From an uncultured Aquimarina sp. (GTDB lineage: Bacteria > Bacteroidota > Bacteroidia > Flavobacteriales > Flavobacteriaceae), in NCBI RefSeq assembly GCF_947500065.1, contig NZ_CANMQT010000001.1:372001-436000 (forward strand): a DNA stretch of 64,000 nucleotides, given 5' to 3'. This document shows positions 45,463-54,636 of the stretch, in pieces. Both the position numbers and the translations under genes were made by a program. The notes under the pieces are model-generated. The model was not told where the DNA came from. It was given only the letters and a program-made list of their open reading frames with translations, and searched no databases. The first letter of the stretch is position 1. Each line of letters opens with the position of its first letter.

Positions 45463-47586
45463 ATGCTTAAAACTACCGAAGTGAAATACTTATTTCTTAT
45501 CATATCAATTTTATTTTTCACCATTTGCACTGGGCAAAACAAACAATCCATGGAATCGCACACCTATACTAATGACCTTATACACGAAACCAGCCCCTAT
45601 CTTTTACAACACGCTCATAATCCAGTAAACTGGAAAGCTTGGGGGAAAAAGGCGTTAACTCAGGCTAAGAATGAAAATAAACTGATTATTGTTAGTATTG
45701 GATACGCTGCTTGTCACTGGTGTCATGTTATGGAACATGAAAGTTTTGAAGACCCTCAGGTAGCAGAACTTATGAATTCCAATTATATCAATATAAAAGT
45801 AGATAGAGAAGAACGACCTGATGTAGATCAAGTATATATGAATGCAGTACAATTAATGACTGGTAGTGGTGGTTGGCCTCTTAATATGATTACACTTCCA
45901 GATGGAAGACCTGTTTGGGGTGGTACCTATTTCCCAAAAGGTAAATGGGCAGAAGCGTTGAAACAGATTTCTGATCTATATAATAGCCAACCTGAAAGAT
46001 TAATAGAATATGCTGAAAAGTTAGAACAAGGAATGAAAACTGCTGATTTTATTGAAATTAATACGGATGAAATTAGTTTTGACAATGCTTTTATCGAAAC
46101 ATCAATAAAAGAATGGAGTACTAGTTTCGATCATCAAAAAGGGGGCACTAAACGAGTTCCTAAATTTATGATGCCAAACAACTATCAATTTTTATTTAGA
46201 TATGGGTATCAAACTAAAAATGAGGAGTTAATTAAATATGTAACAAATACACTAACTAAGATATCCTATGGAGGTGTTTATGATCATGTAGGTGGTGGTT
46301 TTGCAAGATATTCTACAGATGACAAATGGCATGTTCCTCATTTTGAAAAAATGCTATATGATAACGCTCAGTTGGTGAGCTTATATTCGGACGCATATTT
46401 ACTAACCCGTGATGATTGGTACAAAAAGGTAGTATATGAAACTCTGGAATTTATATCCAGAGAATTAACCAATCCTGAAGGAGCGTTTTTCTCATCCCTT
46501 GATGCCGACAGCAATACACCAAAAGGAGAACTAGAAGAAGGAGCTTTTTATGTATGGACTAAAAAAGAACTTACATCCTTATTGGGTAATGACTATGAAC
46601 TATTTACTAAGTATTATAACATAAATTCTTATGGTTTCTGGGAAAAAGGGAATTATGTTTTAATTAGAAAAGAAGATAATAAAACATTTTCTGAAGAGCA
46701 TAATCTATCTGTCGATACATTAAAAATGAAAATTAAAACTTGGAAAAGTATTTTGATATCAGCAAGAGGTAAACGTTCTAGACCAAGGCTTGATGACAAA
46801 ACCTTAACATCCTGGAATGCACTGATGCTAAAAGGATACCTAGATGCCTATCGTGTATTTGGTGATCAAAAGTTTTTAGATATTGCCTTACGTAATGCCA
46901 ATTTTATAAAAGAAAAGCAATTGCAATTAGACAACTCTCTGTTGCACAATTATAAAGAAGGAAAAAGTACTATTAATGGGTATTTAGAAGATTATGCAAC
47001 CGTTATTGAAGCCTTTATTAGCGTATATCAAAACACATTTGACCAGCAATGGTTGGATATCTCTGCACGACTTACGGAATACGCGTTTGATCATTTTTAT
47101 GATAAAGAAAAAAAATTATTTTATTTCACTTCTGATTTAGATCCAAAACTTATTACGCGTACCTTAGAATATACAGACAATGTGATTCCTTCATCAAATT
47201 CTATAATGGCAAAGAATTTATTTCTACTCTATCATTACACGGATAATAAAATGTATTTAAATACTAGCCAAGAAATGCTACATACTATTAAACCACAACT
47301 GGAACGATATGCCGCCGGATATTCTAACTGGTTAGATCTTATGCTTAATTATTCTGATAAGTTTTATGAAATCGTAATAGTTGGAGATCAATTAGAGTTA
47401 AAAAACAAAGAATTGAACACAACATATATTCCAAATAAATTAGTAGCCGGAAGTACCTCTTCATTAGAAACACCACTACTTAAAGGAAGGTTTTCTAAAA
47501 ATAAAACACTCATCTATGTATGTGTAAATAATGCCTGTAAAATTCCAGTAGAAGATGTTGATCAAGCCAAAAAATTTATTGAGTAA
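45463..47586 (+). CDS. Thioredoxin-domain protein of the DUF255/YyaL (SSP411) family
   Basis: A 707-residue protein, mature after a hydrophobic N-terminus (residues 8-24, LISILFFTICTGQ). An N-terminal thioredoxin-like domain holds NPVNWKAWG and GYAACHWCHVMEHESFED, with Cys84 and Cys87. The rest is the (alpha/alpha)6 barrel typical of the family, with MTGSGGWPLNMITLPDGRPVWGGTYFP and HPHFEKMLYDNAQL-like blocks (HVPHFEKMLYDNAQL). Its function in the family is poorly defined. Start ATG at 45463 is 14 bases after the dodecin terminator. Confidence 0.93.
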   Translation: MLKTTEVKYLFLIISILFFTICTGQNKQSMESHTYTNDLIHETSPYLLQHAHNPVNWKAWGKKALTQAKNENKLIIVSIGYAACHWCHVMEHESFEDPQVAELMNSNYINIKVDREERPDVDQVYMNAVQLMTGSGGWPLNMITLPDGRPVWGGTYFPKGKWAEALKQISDLYNSQPERLIEYAEKLEQGMKTADFIEINTDEISFDNAFIETSIKEWSTSFDHQKGGTKRVPKFMMPNNYQFLFRYGYQTKNEELIKYVTNTLTKISYGGVYDHVGGGFARYSTDDKWHVPHFEKMLYDNAQLVSLYSDAYLLTRDDWYKKVVYETLEFISRELTNPEGAFFSSLDADSNTPKGELEEGAFYVWTKKELTSLLGNDYELFTKYYNINSYGFWEKGNYVLIRKEDNKTFSEEHNLSVDTLKMKIKTWKSILISARGKRSRPRLDDKTLTSWNALMLKGYLDAYRVFGDQKFLDIALRNANFIKEKQLQLDNSLLHNYKEGKSTINGYLEDYATVIEAFISVYQNTFDQQWLDISARLTEYAFDHFYDKEKKLFYFTSDLDPKLITRTLEYTDNVIPSSNSIMAKNLFLLYHYTDNKMYLNTSQEMLHTIKPQLERYAAGYSNWLDLMLNYSDKFYEIVIVGDQLELKNKELNTTYIPNKLVAGSTSSLETPLLKGRFSKNKTLIYVCVNNACKIPVEDVDQAKKFIE

Positions 47587-47632
47587 GGCACTTATCACTT
47601 TTTAATATCTTTATAATAGTTAAATCCTTACT

Positions 47633-47929
47633 GTGCAAATCAAGATTTATTTTGTGATTGCTACATTGTCTTGTTCATTATTTAATTATACTCAATTAAA
47701 ACCTGCTTCAGACTTAGCAAAAGGTTATAATTATTCTACTCCAGAAACTTAAGATGCAAAAACTTCGTTAGAACAAGATGTTCTGGGTACATTAAATAAC
47801 CTTAGTAATTATTATTTAAACATTAATGATAATATTGTTCCTCTTTCTAAGAATAAAAGGAAAATAACAAATTCTTTTCCACGACATCATAAAAAAATAG
47901 TAACTTATTTTTTAAAGAAAATGATGTAA
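47633..47929 (+). pseudogene. Small secreted-protein gene interrupted by an in-frame stop
   Basis: GTG at 47633 opens a frame with a signal-peptide-like N-terminus (MQIKIYFVIATLSCSLFNYTQ if read as Met). TAA at 47750-47752 stops it after 39 codons, but the same frame stays open for another 58 codons (DAKTSLEQDVLGTLNNLSN...) to TAA at 47927. The second half has balanced coding-like residue use, no other stops and a Lys-rich C-terminus. It is more likely a gene with a nonsense mutation than two genes. I recognise no family. Readthrough or a sequencing error cannot be excluded. Confidence 0.5.
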
Positions 47930-48116
47930 ATCAACACTTTAAATAAATGAATAAAGGATTTTTCCTACATAATTACAACGTTTTCGTTGCCAAGACTACT
48001 GTTTTTCCATAAAAAATAGATGCTATATCTTCAACGAAATTTAATATTTGCCTTAAATACGCAATAAAAAAGACAAATACATTAGTGAATTAATAAAAAT
48101 AATGTGTTAAAACTTA

Positions 48117-48124
48117 TATTTTTG
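48117..48124 (+). promoter_or_regulatory. -7 box before paralogous gene 1
   Basis: TATTTTTG (48117-48124) fits TAnnTTTG and lies 50 bases before the GTG start. The intergenic stretch 47930-48116 shows nothing else recognisable. Confidence 0.45.
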
Positions 48125-48173
48125 CATTTAATCTTGCATTTTATTACATTTAATTAACCTAAATCAATATGTC

Positions 48174-48878
48174 GTGAGAAAAATACTACAATTTTTATTT
48201 TTAGTAATGTCGCCTGTTTTATTTGCACAACTTCCGCAATCTTTAATAAAACCGGCTAAGAGAATAAGTACATTTGATGAGTATGATGGTTCCATTTTTA
48301 AAAGCCTACGATACAAAGATGCAAACGTTATAGATGAGAAATCAGGAACCTTTGACGCTAAACTTCGATACAATGCATATACTGATGCATTGGAATTGAA
48401 GAAAGGATCAGATTTATTTGAACTCCTAAAGAATCCTACTTCACATGCAAGAATAGACGGAGATTACTATTACTACTGTGATTTTAAGTCTCAACGGGGT
48501 TTAAAAAGACCAGGGTATTACATATTAGTTGAACTAAATGAACGATATAGAATATATAAAAAGTATTCTGTAAAAATCACGGAACCTAATAAAAAAGGAT
48601 CTGCGAGCGGAACTGCAACTCCTGGCAAAGTGCAAATAAAAACAAAATACTACCTAGAAGAGCGTAATGTAATCATGGAGCTTCCTATGAATAAAAAGAA
48701 AATCTTAGCTGCTCTGAGTGATAAAGAAGAGGAATTAAAAGTCTATATTAAAAAGGAAAAAATAAAAGTAAGAAAAGAAGAAGATCTAATACGTCTTGTT
48801 TCCAGATATAATGCACTAAAAAGTAGTGATGCCAATCCATCTAGAAGCTTATTAAGCACTAGATCTAGAAGAGATTGA
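48174..48878 (+). CDS. Secreted hypothetical protein, paralogue 1
   Basis: A 234-residue protein starting at GTG (an ATG 5 bases earlier is out of frame and meets TGA at once). Signal peptide MRKILQFLFLVMSPVLFAQ is cleaved after FAQ. The mature protein aligns over its full length with the product of 49109-49813: FDxYxGSxxxxxxYxxAxxI, YYYCxFKxxRGLxRxGYYxLV and YRIYKxYxxKITEP are shared. A Lys-rich coiled-coil tail (DKEEELKVYIKKEKIKVRKEEDL) ends the protein. No known domain is recognised. Confidence 0.8.
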   Translation: MRKILQFLFLVMSPVLFAQLPQSLIKPAKRISTFDEYDGSIFKSLRYKDANVIDEKSGTFDAKLRYNAYTDALELKKGSDLFELLKNPTSHARIDGDYYYYCDFKSQRGLKRPGYYILVELNERYRIYKKYSVKITEPNKKGSASGTATPGKVQIKTKYYLEERNVIMELPMNKKKILAALSDKEEELKVYIKKEKIKVRKEEDLIRLVSRYNALKSSDANPSRSLLSTRSRRD

Positions 48879-48910
48879 AATTTACCATACTAAAAGTCTA
48901 TTTTATTTTA

Positions 48911-48941
48911 AAAAAAACCATCTTCAGGAGATGGTTTTTTT
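48911..48941 (+). terminator. Terminator after paralogue 1
   Basis: ACCATCT (48917-48923), loop TCAGG, AGATGGT (48929-48935) and a T run, 33 bases after the stop of the first paralogue. The two paralogues are therefore separate transcripts. Confidence 0.85.
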
Positions 48942-49073
48942 ATGAACACAATTAAGCAATCATAGATATTTTATGTTCAAAAAAAATTAATTTCTCAACC
49001 ATTAGGAATAAAACATGTAAGCTTTTATGTAATAAAACCGTACTTGATCTATGTTTTTTACCTTTTATCGGAA

Positions 49074-49081
49074 TATTTTTG
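49074..49081 (+). promoter_or_regulatory. -7 box before paralogue 2
   Basis: TATTTTTG (49074-49081), 28 bases before the ATG at 49109, fits the Bacteroidetes -7 consensus. The gap from 48942 shows a long AT-rich run but no gene. Confidence 0.5.
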
Positions 49082-49108
49082 TATATTAGTCTCAAAAAAT
49101 AATAATCT

Positions 49109-49813
49109 ATGAGAAATATACTACAAATACTGTTGTTTTTAACAACTTCAACTTTATTGGCTCAATTACCTCAAGAATTATTGAAAACAATTCAGGAAAC
49201 GAAAGTATTCGATTCGTATACAGGATCCATGTACACACCTAAAGAATATCAGAACGCTAGTATAATTGCTGAAAAAAAGGGAACATATGATGCACCCATA
49301 CGATATAACATCTTTAATGACGCTTTAGAATATGCTGAAGGTTCTAAGCTATATGAAATTATTAAAACCCCTACTACCCATGTAAGAATTGAGAACGATT
49401 ATTTCTATTACTGTACTTTCAAAAACGAACGTGGTTTAAGAAGGCGTGGATATTATGTTCTTGTAGATCAAAATGAGCAATATAGAATCTACAAGCAATA
49501 TAATCTCAAAATTACAGAACCAAAAACTATGGATGCTAATACTGGTTCTGCTCAAATAGGAAAAATAAAAAAAATAGAAACTTATTATCTAGAAGAAAAT
49601 GGTTCAATTATTAAATTACCCCCTAAAAAAAGTGACTTACTAGCAGTATTCTCTGACAAGAAAGATGAGTTAAAAAAATACATCAAAAAAGAGAAATTAA
49701 AAGTTAAAAAAACCGAAGATTTAATAAAACTAGTATCAAAATATAATGCTTTAAAAAACATTGATGCTACCCCGTCACAAAGTCTTTTAAGTAATAGGGT
49801 TCAAAATAACTAA
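49109..49813 (+). CDS. Secreted hypothetical protein, paralogue 2
   Basis: A 234-residue protein, the same length as the upstream paralogue, starting at ATG with signal peptide MRNILQILLFLTTSTLLAQ. Conserved core residues include VRIENDYFYYCTFKNERGLRRRGYYVLVDQN and the tail LKKYIKKEKLKVKKTEDLIKLVSKYNAL. It is a tandem duplicate with its own promoter. Its 3' end overlaps the tsaB gene on the other strand by 47 bases. Function is unknown. Confidence 0.8.
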   Translation: MRNILQILLFLTTSTLLAQLPQELLKTIQETKVFDSYTGSMYTPKEYQNASIIAEKKGTYDAPIRYNIFNDALEYAEGSKLYEIIKTPTTHVRIENDYFYYCTFKNERGLRRRGYYVLVDQNEQYRIYKQYNLKITEPKTMDANTGSAQIGKIKKIETYYLEENGSIIKLPPKKSDLLAVFSDKKDELKKYIKKEKLKVKKTEDLIKLVSKYNALKNIDATPSQSLLSNRVQNN

Positions 49814-50426
49814 CATCTTCAAAATCATTTCTCAAAAACTTAGTATAACTTATAGTTGCCATCTGTATAGCAGATGGCAATTTTTCTGGAATGAATTCTG
49901 CGTTCTTATGGTTACATATTTCAGCAAACTTAGCTACTCCATTGCCAATAAAGTATACTTTCTTATTTTCTAAATAAACATCATAAGAAGTTTCGGTTAA
50001 TATTTCTGCTTCTGTAGCTCTTATCTGCTCATAATCTTTAGCAAAAATAGCAGAATACACTTCCATCCTTCTAGCATCGATCATAGGCACAACAAAACCC
50101 TCTATTATCTTTACTTGCATTGCCAGAGAATGTAGCGTACTTATGGAAATAAGCGGAATATTCAATCCATAACATAATCCCTTGGCAGCAGAAACACCAA
50201 TTCTTAAACCAGTATATGATCCAGGACCTTTACTCACTGCAATGGCATCAAGATCACTCAAAGCTATCGCCGCTTCATTAACAACTATTGTGATAAATTG
50301 ATGTAAACGTTCTGCGTGTGAATATTTGGTATCGTAATCCTCCTTTGACGCAACTACTTGTCCATCTTTAGTTAATGCAACAGAGCAATTGGTTGTAGAG
50401 GTTTCTAAGCAAAGAATATAGGCCAT
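49767..50426 (-). CDS. tsaB: tRNA threonylcarbamoyladenosine biosynthesis protein TsaB
   Basis: A 219-residue ASKHA-fold protein of the YeaZ type that partners TsaD and TsaE to make t6A37 in tRNA. Motifs are MAYILCLETSTTNCSVAL at the N-terminus, KYSHAERLHQFI (near 35-46), and VSKGPGSYTGLRIGVSAAKGLCYGL (near 64-88), the classic YeaZ block. The 3' 47 bases are antisense to the upstream secreted-protein gene, so the two transcripts are convergent and overlapping. Confidence 0.95.
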   Translation of the reverse strand: MAYILCLETSTTNCSVALTKDGQVVASKEDYDTKYSHAERLHQFITIVVNEAAIALSDLDAIAVSKGPGSYTGLRIGVSAAKGLCYGLNIPLISISTLHSLAMQVKIIEGFVVPMIDARRMEVYSAIFAKDYEQIRATEAEILTETSYDVYLENKKVYFIGNGVAKFAEICNHKNAEFIPEKLPSAIQMATISYTKFLRNDFEDVSYFEPYYLKDFVTG

Positions 50427-50467
50427 CCTTCAAAAAATTTATGCAAAGATACCTTTAATTATCATAA

Positions 50468-51745
50468 TTATTCTTTAGCCTTTTTGTCATTTTTAGAAGT
50501 TACTTTATCTCCTGTTTTTAATGTTTTGGTAACTACGTTATACGGTCCGGTAATAACTTCTTCTCCAACCTCCAAACCACTAGTAATCTCTATATTACTA
50601 TCATCCTGAATACCTGTTTTAATAACTCTTAGTTTGGCAACTCCACCATCCTTAACAAATACGCATTCAAACTTTTCGTCAGAATCCTGAAGTTTTGTTT
50701 TCGTATAAGACCTTTTAACACTACTAGAAGTATCACTCTTAATAACAATTGCGCTAATTGGAACTCCAACAATATCTTCACTTTTATTAGTAATAACATC
50801 CACAGTGGCTGTCATACCCGGTCTGAAAGGAGAATAACTCTCAGGCTTATCTTTTACTAAATCTTGATATGATTTCTCGAGAATACGAACTTTAACTTTA
50901 AAATTGGTTACTTGATCCGCACTTAATGTACTTTCTGCAGAGTTTGCAATTTCAGTAACTAATCCTTTAAATTGTTTTTTAAGATATGCATCCACTTCAA
51001 CTATGGTAGAATCCCCTAAGGCAACTTTAACAATATCATTTTCGTTTACATCTACCTCAACCTCCATATTACTTAAGTCAGCAACTCTTACTATTTCGGT
51101 TCCAGCCATTTGTTGTGTCCCCACTACTCGCTCTCCTAGCTCTACTGATAATTTAGAAATGGTTCCACTCATCGGAGCGTAGATTGTAGTTCTATTAAGG
51201 TTATCTTTTGCCTCATTTACTGTAGCTTGAGAACTTTTTACACTGTAAAAAGCTGATTGCTTTGCCGCTTCTGCAACTTCATAAGCTGAAACTGAACTAT
51301 CCCATTCTGCTTTAGAAATAACTCCTTTATCAAACAACTCTTTATTACGATCATAACTTAATTTTGCCTCTTTAAGACTAGCTTCTGCTTGTCGTAAACC
51401 TGCTCGAGTATTTTCTAACGCCGCTTGAGATCTGTTTAAGCCAGACTGAATAATATCTGGGTTAATTCTAACCAAAAGATCTCCTTTTTTTACTTGTTGT
51501 CCTTCTTTAATAGGTAAGTCAATGATTTCACCAGAAACTTCAGAAGAAAGTTTAACCTCTACTTCTGGTTGAATTTTTCCAGTTGCAGAAACAGTTTCAA
51601 TAATATCAATTTTTTCAATTTTTGATATCTCTACTTCTTTTAGATTTCCGTCTTTACCAAACCATCCTGCCTTTTTACCAAAGACCAGTCCAATAACTAA
51701 AACGATAACAATTATTAAAATGATTAGTAAAGTTTTTCTACTCAT
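50468..51745 (-). CDS. HlyD/MacA-family periplasmic adaptor
   Basis: A 425-residue membrane-fusion protein. An N-terminal membrane anchor (LLIILIIVIVLVIGLVFG, 5-22) is followed by a lipoyl-like domain (VKLSSEVSGEIIDLPIKEGQQVKKGDLLVRINPD, near 64-97), a coiled-coil hairpin (residues about 100-195) and beta-barrel domains ending with VGEEVITGPYNVV. It follows the TolC gene by 77 bases on the minus strand and is the second adaptor in this efflux cluster. Confidence 0.9.
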   Translation of the reverse strand: MSRKTLLIILIIVIVLVIGLVFGKKAGWFGKDGNLKEVEISKIEKIDIIETVSATGKIQPEVEVKLSSEVSGEIIDLPIKEGQQVKKGDLLVRINPDIIQSGLNRSQAALENTRAGLRQAEASLKEAKLSYDRNKELFDKGVISKAEWDSSVSAYEVAEAAKQSAFYSVKSSQATVNEAKDNLNRTTIYAPMSGTISKLSVELGERVVGTQQMAGTEIVRVADLSNMEVEVDVNENDIVKVALGDSTIVEVDAYLKKQFKGLVTEIANSAESTLSADQVTNFKVKVRILEKSYQDLVKDKPESYSPFRPGMTATVDVITNKSEDIVGVPISAIVIKSDTSSSVKRSYTKTKLQDSDEKFECVFVKDGGVAKLRVIKTGIQDDSNIEITSGLEVGEEVITGPYNVVTKTLKTGDKVTSKNDKKAKE

Positions 51746-51822
51746 GACTTATTTTAAAAAATTAATTTTATTGGATGAAATTACAACCTTTTGGTTAACA
51801 GCCCAAATAGGCAGTTATATAT

Positions 51823-53271
51823 TTATAATTTAATATCCGCTAGCTTTATTCCGAAAAAAAGTTCTAATACTTTGATTTTAAAAATATAATCAAATTTAGC
51901 TTGCACCTCATTACTCTGTGCGTTTTCCAGTCTAAATTTAGATTGGCTAAAATCAAATGCATTTGTTCTTCCTACATCATAACGATCTTTAGCGTACTCA
52001 TATGCTCTCTCCTGCGCTTTTACTGCTACTAATGATGCTTCATAGGCTTCTGCAGCTCCTTTAGCATCCAGATATGCCTGATAGACATTACTATCCAAAT
52101 CTAACTCTGCTTGCTCTAATTGGAAAGCAGTACGTTTTACATTGATTTTACTTCTCTTAACATTGTTTCTCGCAGAAAAACCATTAAAAATAGGAACAGA
52201 AAGAGACAATCCATAGGACAAACCATCATTCTGGTATAATTGTTTTATAAAAGGTGTAGGTCCTCCCTCTTGCAAAAGTATATTAGGTCTGCTAGAAAAA
52301 ACAGCATCTCCTGAATTCCCTACAAATCCAATTTCTTCTGTTATTATTGGATTATCCGGATCTACACTTCCTGAAAATGTATTACTTCCAACTTCACTTG
52401 TTCCGTAGTTAAAAGAACCGCTTAAACTAGGGTAATATGCTCCTCTAGCAATTTGTAAATCTTTTTCTGCTATTAATTTATTTTGTTCTGCAATTTGGAC
52501 TTCATATCTTGACTCTCTAGCTGTTGTTCTTATTTCATCAATAGATTTATTCATGATAGAAGACGTTGGAACTAAATATTCTTGTTCTGCTATATCAAAA
52601 CTTTTATAATCCTTAATTAACAGTGTCTGTGCTAATGAAACCCGTGTAATCAACACTGCATTTTCTGCTTGTACAATACGTGTTAATTCATCAGCAGAAG
52701 TCGCTTCAATCTCAAAAATATCTCCTTCTGGCAATACACCTGCTTCAACTAAATCTTTTGTTCTTTTTAGTTGCTCTAAAGTAATTTCATGCTGCTTCTC
52801 AATTACTTTTAAGGATTCCTTATTTAATAATACTTGCAGATAACTATTTGCCACAAATAATGCAATATCATCTTTAGATTTACCAAGATTATACTGATTT
52901 AATAGTCTATTAATTTTCGCTCTTTGTAATTGTCTTACATTCCTTAATCCATCAAACAAAGTAATTCCAACTCCAATTCCATAATTAGAACTCCTAAATG
53001 TCTGAGTGCTATTAACATTTGTAATAGGATCCGTCGCTAAACCTGATCTCCAAGAATTACCAGCATTCGCATTTAGGCTTGGTAAAAAATTACCAATAGC
53101 ATCAATTTTATCAATCTCTGAAGCTTCTAAATTAAGAGCAGACTGTTTAATTGTTATATTATTCTCTAAAGCATGTTCTACACATTCTCTTAGCGTCCAC
53201 TTCTTTTCTTGTGCTTGCGTAGCCAGAATCCCGAAAAGGACACAGCAAATAATCGAAATTTTAATTCTCAT
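51823..53271 (-). CDS. TolC family outer-membrane efflux channel
   Basis: 482 residues from ATG at 53271 (an ATG at 53316 would precede the signal peptide with 15 charged residues). Signal peptide MRIKISIICCVLFGILATQAQ. TolC repeats begin WTLRECVEHALENNITIKQSALNLEASEIDKIDAIGNFLPSLNANAG and recur near 240-290 (ESRYEVQIAEQNKLIAEKDLQIARGAYYPSLSG). Long helices carry the family ERAYEYAKDRYDVGRTNAFDFSQSKFRLENAQ block. It belongs to the ABC efflux operon between two adaptor genes. Confidence 0.92.
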   Translation of the reverse strand: MRIKISIICCVLFGILATQAQEKKWTLRECVEHALENNITIKQSALNLEASEIDKIDAIGNFLPSLNANAGNSWRSGLATDPITNVNSTQTFRSSNYGIGVGITLFDGLRNVRQLQRAKINRLLNQYNLGKSKDDIALFVANSYLQVLLNKESLKVIEKQHEITLEQLKRTKDLVEAGVLPEGDIFEIEATSADELTRIVQAENAVLITRVSLAQTLLIKDYKSFDIAEQEYLVPTSSIMNKSIDEIRTTARESRYEVQIAEQNKLIAEKDLQIARGAYYPSLSGSFNYGTSEVGSNTFSGSVDPDNPIITEEIGFVGNSGDAVFSSRPNILLQEGGPTPFIKQLYQNDGLSYGLSLSVPIFNGFSARNNVKRSKINVKRTAFQLEQAELDLDSNVYQAYLDAKGAAEAYEASLVAVKAQERAYEYAKDRYDVGRTNAFDFSQSKFRLENAQSNEVQAKFDYIFKIKVLELFFGIKLADIKL

Positions 53272-53360
53272 CTGTTTTTCTTTATTTTTTTCAGAGGTCA
53301 GATGGAAACTTGCCAAAACATATAGAAATTAATACTAAAATGTTATTCGGTTCATTTCAC

Positions 53361-53462
53361 AATACCTATTTGTATATTATTGATCCTTCTTGTTACACTT
53401 ATTTTTAAAAAAATAAGTTTTTTTTTTTTAAATACCTATACTGAAATCAAAAATAGGTATTA
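53361..53462. promoter_or_regulatory. Repeated AATACCTAT sites and T13 tract between adaptor and TolC genes
   Basis: The 209-base gap between the adaptor stop (53481) and the tolC start (53271) holds three copies of AATACCTAT: 53361-53369 and 53432-53440 on the plus strand and 53454-53462 inverted. The last two form a stem with a 13-base loop. A 13-T run (53418-53430) and an ACTTATTTTT...AAAAATAAGT hairpin lie between. These could be operator half-sites or a transcription-attenuating structure; no regulator is encoded nearby. Confidence 0.45.
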
Positions 53463-53480
53463 TAATTTTCAGCAATTTAT

Positions 53481-54605
53481 CTAGTTTTGACTTCCTTCAG
53501 GTTCCTTTTTAATCGGTTCCGTTTTATTCCAAACTTTTATTTCATCATCAGCTGTTATACCAGATAACACCTCAACATTAATACCGTCTGACAAACCAAT
53601 TTCTATTTCTCTTTTTTCGAATTCCTGATCTCCTGTTTTTATTTCTACATAAGGTTCTTCTGTCTTTCTATCAAATTGTAATAATGCCTCTTTAATTGCT
53701 AAAATATCTTCTTTTACATCTAAAACAATAGAAGCATTTGCACTATACCCCGCTCTTACAAAATATTCTTTATCCAAAAAAACTTCACCTTCTATTTTAA
53801 ACTGCACAGCTCCTTGTTCTTCATTACCTTTTGGAGCAATAAATTTAAGCTTTGCATCAAATTCTTTATCTCTAATAGCTCCTAAACTTACCTTAAGAGG
53901 CATCTCTATTTTAAGTTTACTTACTTCTGCTTCATCCACTTTCCCCTCAAAAATCATTTTGTTTAGATCTGCAATAGTTGCAATAGAAGTTCCTGCATTA
54001 AAATTATTACTCTCTATCACCTGATCACCTTCTTTTACCGGAATTTCTAAGATTGTTCCCGATACAGTAGCTCTAATATTAGTATTAGCAGAAGAAGATC
54101 CTCCTGCAGATCCTAATCGTATAATCTGAAGATCACTTTGCGCATTAGAAACATCTTGCTTAGCACGATTATAATTAAGTTCGATTGCATTAAAATCTTG
54201 GCTTGATATTACTCCTTTCTCAAACAGCGCTTTATTTCTATCGTATTCTGTTTTAGAATTATTCAGCACGATTTGCATATTCTTAACACGACCTCTAGCG
54301 CTATTCAATGATTGTTCATTTGGCACAACTTTTACTTTGGCAATTAAATCACCTGTCTTTATTGCTGCTCCTTCTTCGACAAATATTTTTTCTATGATTC
54401 CAGATATTTGAGGTTTAATTTCTACTTCATCTTCCGGAACTACTTTTCCTGTAGCTACTGTTTTCTCTTCAATAGAGGTTCTAAAAGCTTTTTCCGTAGT
54501 AAATACAATCGGTGATTTACTATTAGAATCTATGATGTACTTGCCAGAAAATCCTAGCAAGGCTATAAAAACTACTACTAATAAAATTTTAAAAAACTTC
54601 TTCAT
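53481..54605 (-). CDS. HlyD/MacA-family periplasmic adaptor
   Basis: A 374-residue membrane-fusion protein. N-terminal anchor (FFKILLVVVFIALLGFSGKYII, residues 3-24), lipoyl-type motif KPQISGIIEKIFVEEGAAIKTGDLIAKVKVV (near 64-94), coiled-coil hairpin and barrel domain with IDTF-like GTILEIPVKEGDQVIES. It begins 31 bases after the permease gene stop, so it forms part of the ABC transporter unit. It is a different adaptor from the 425-residue one downstream. Confidence 0.92.
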   Translation of the reverse strand: MKKFFKILLVVVFIALLGFSGKYIIDSNSKSPIVFTTEKAFRTSIEEKTVATGKVVPEDEVEIKPQISGIIEKIFVEEGAAIKTGDLIAKVKVVPNEQSLNSARGRVKNMQIVLNNSKTEYDRNKALFEKGVISSQDFNAIELNYNRAKQDVSNAQSDLQIIRLGSAGGSSSANTNIRATVSGTILEIPVKEGDQVIESNNFNAGTSIATIADLNKMIFEGKVDEAEVSKLKIEMPLKVSLGAIRDKEFDAKLKFIAPKGNEEQGAVQFKIEGEVFLDKEYFVRAGYSANASIVLDVKEDILAIKEALLQFDRKTEEPYVEIKTGDQEFEKREIEIGLSDGINVEVLSGITADDEIKVWNKTEPIKKEPEGSQN

Positions 54606-54636
54606 TGTGATTGATTAGATTATTTTGATTGTTATT

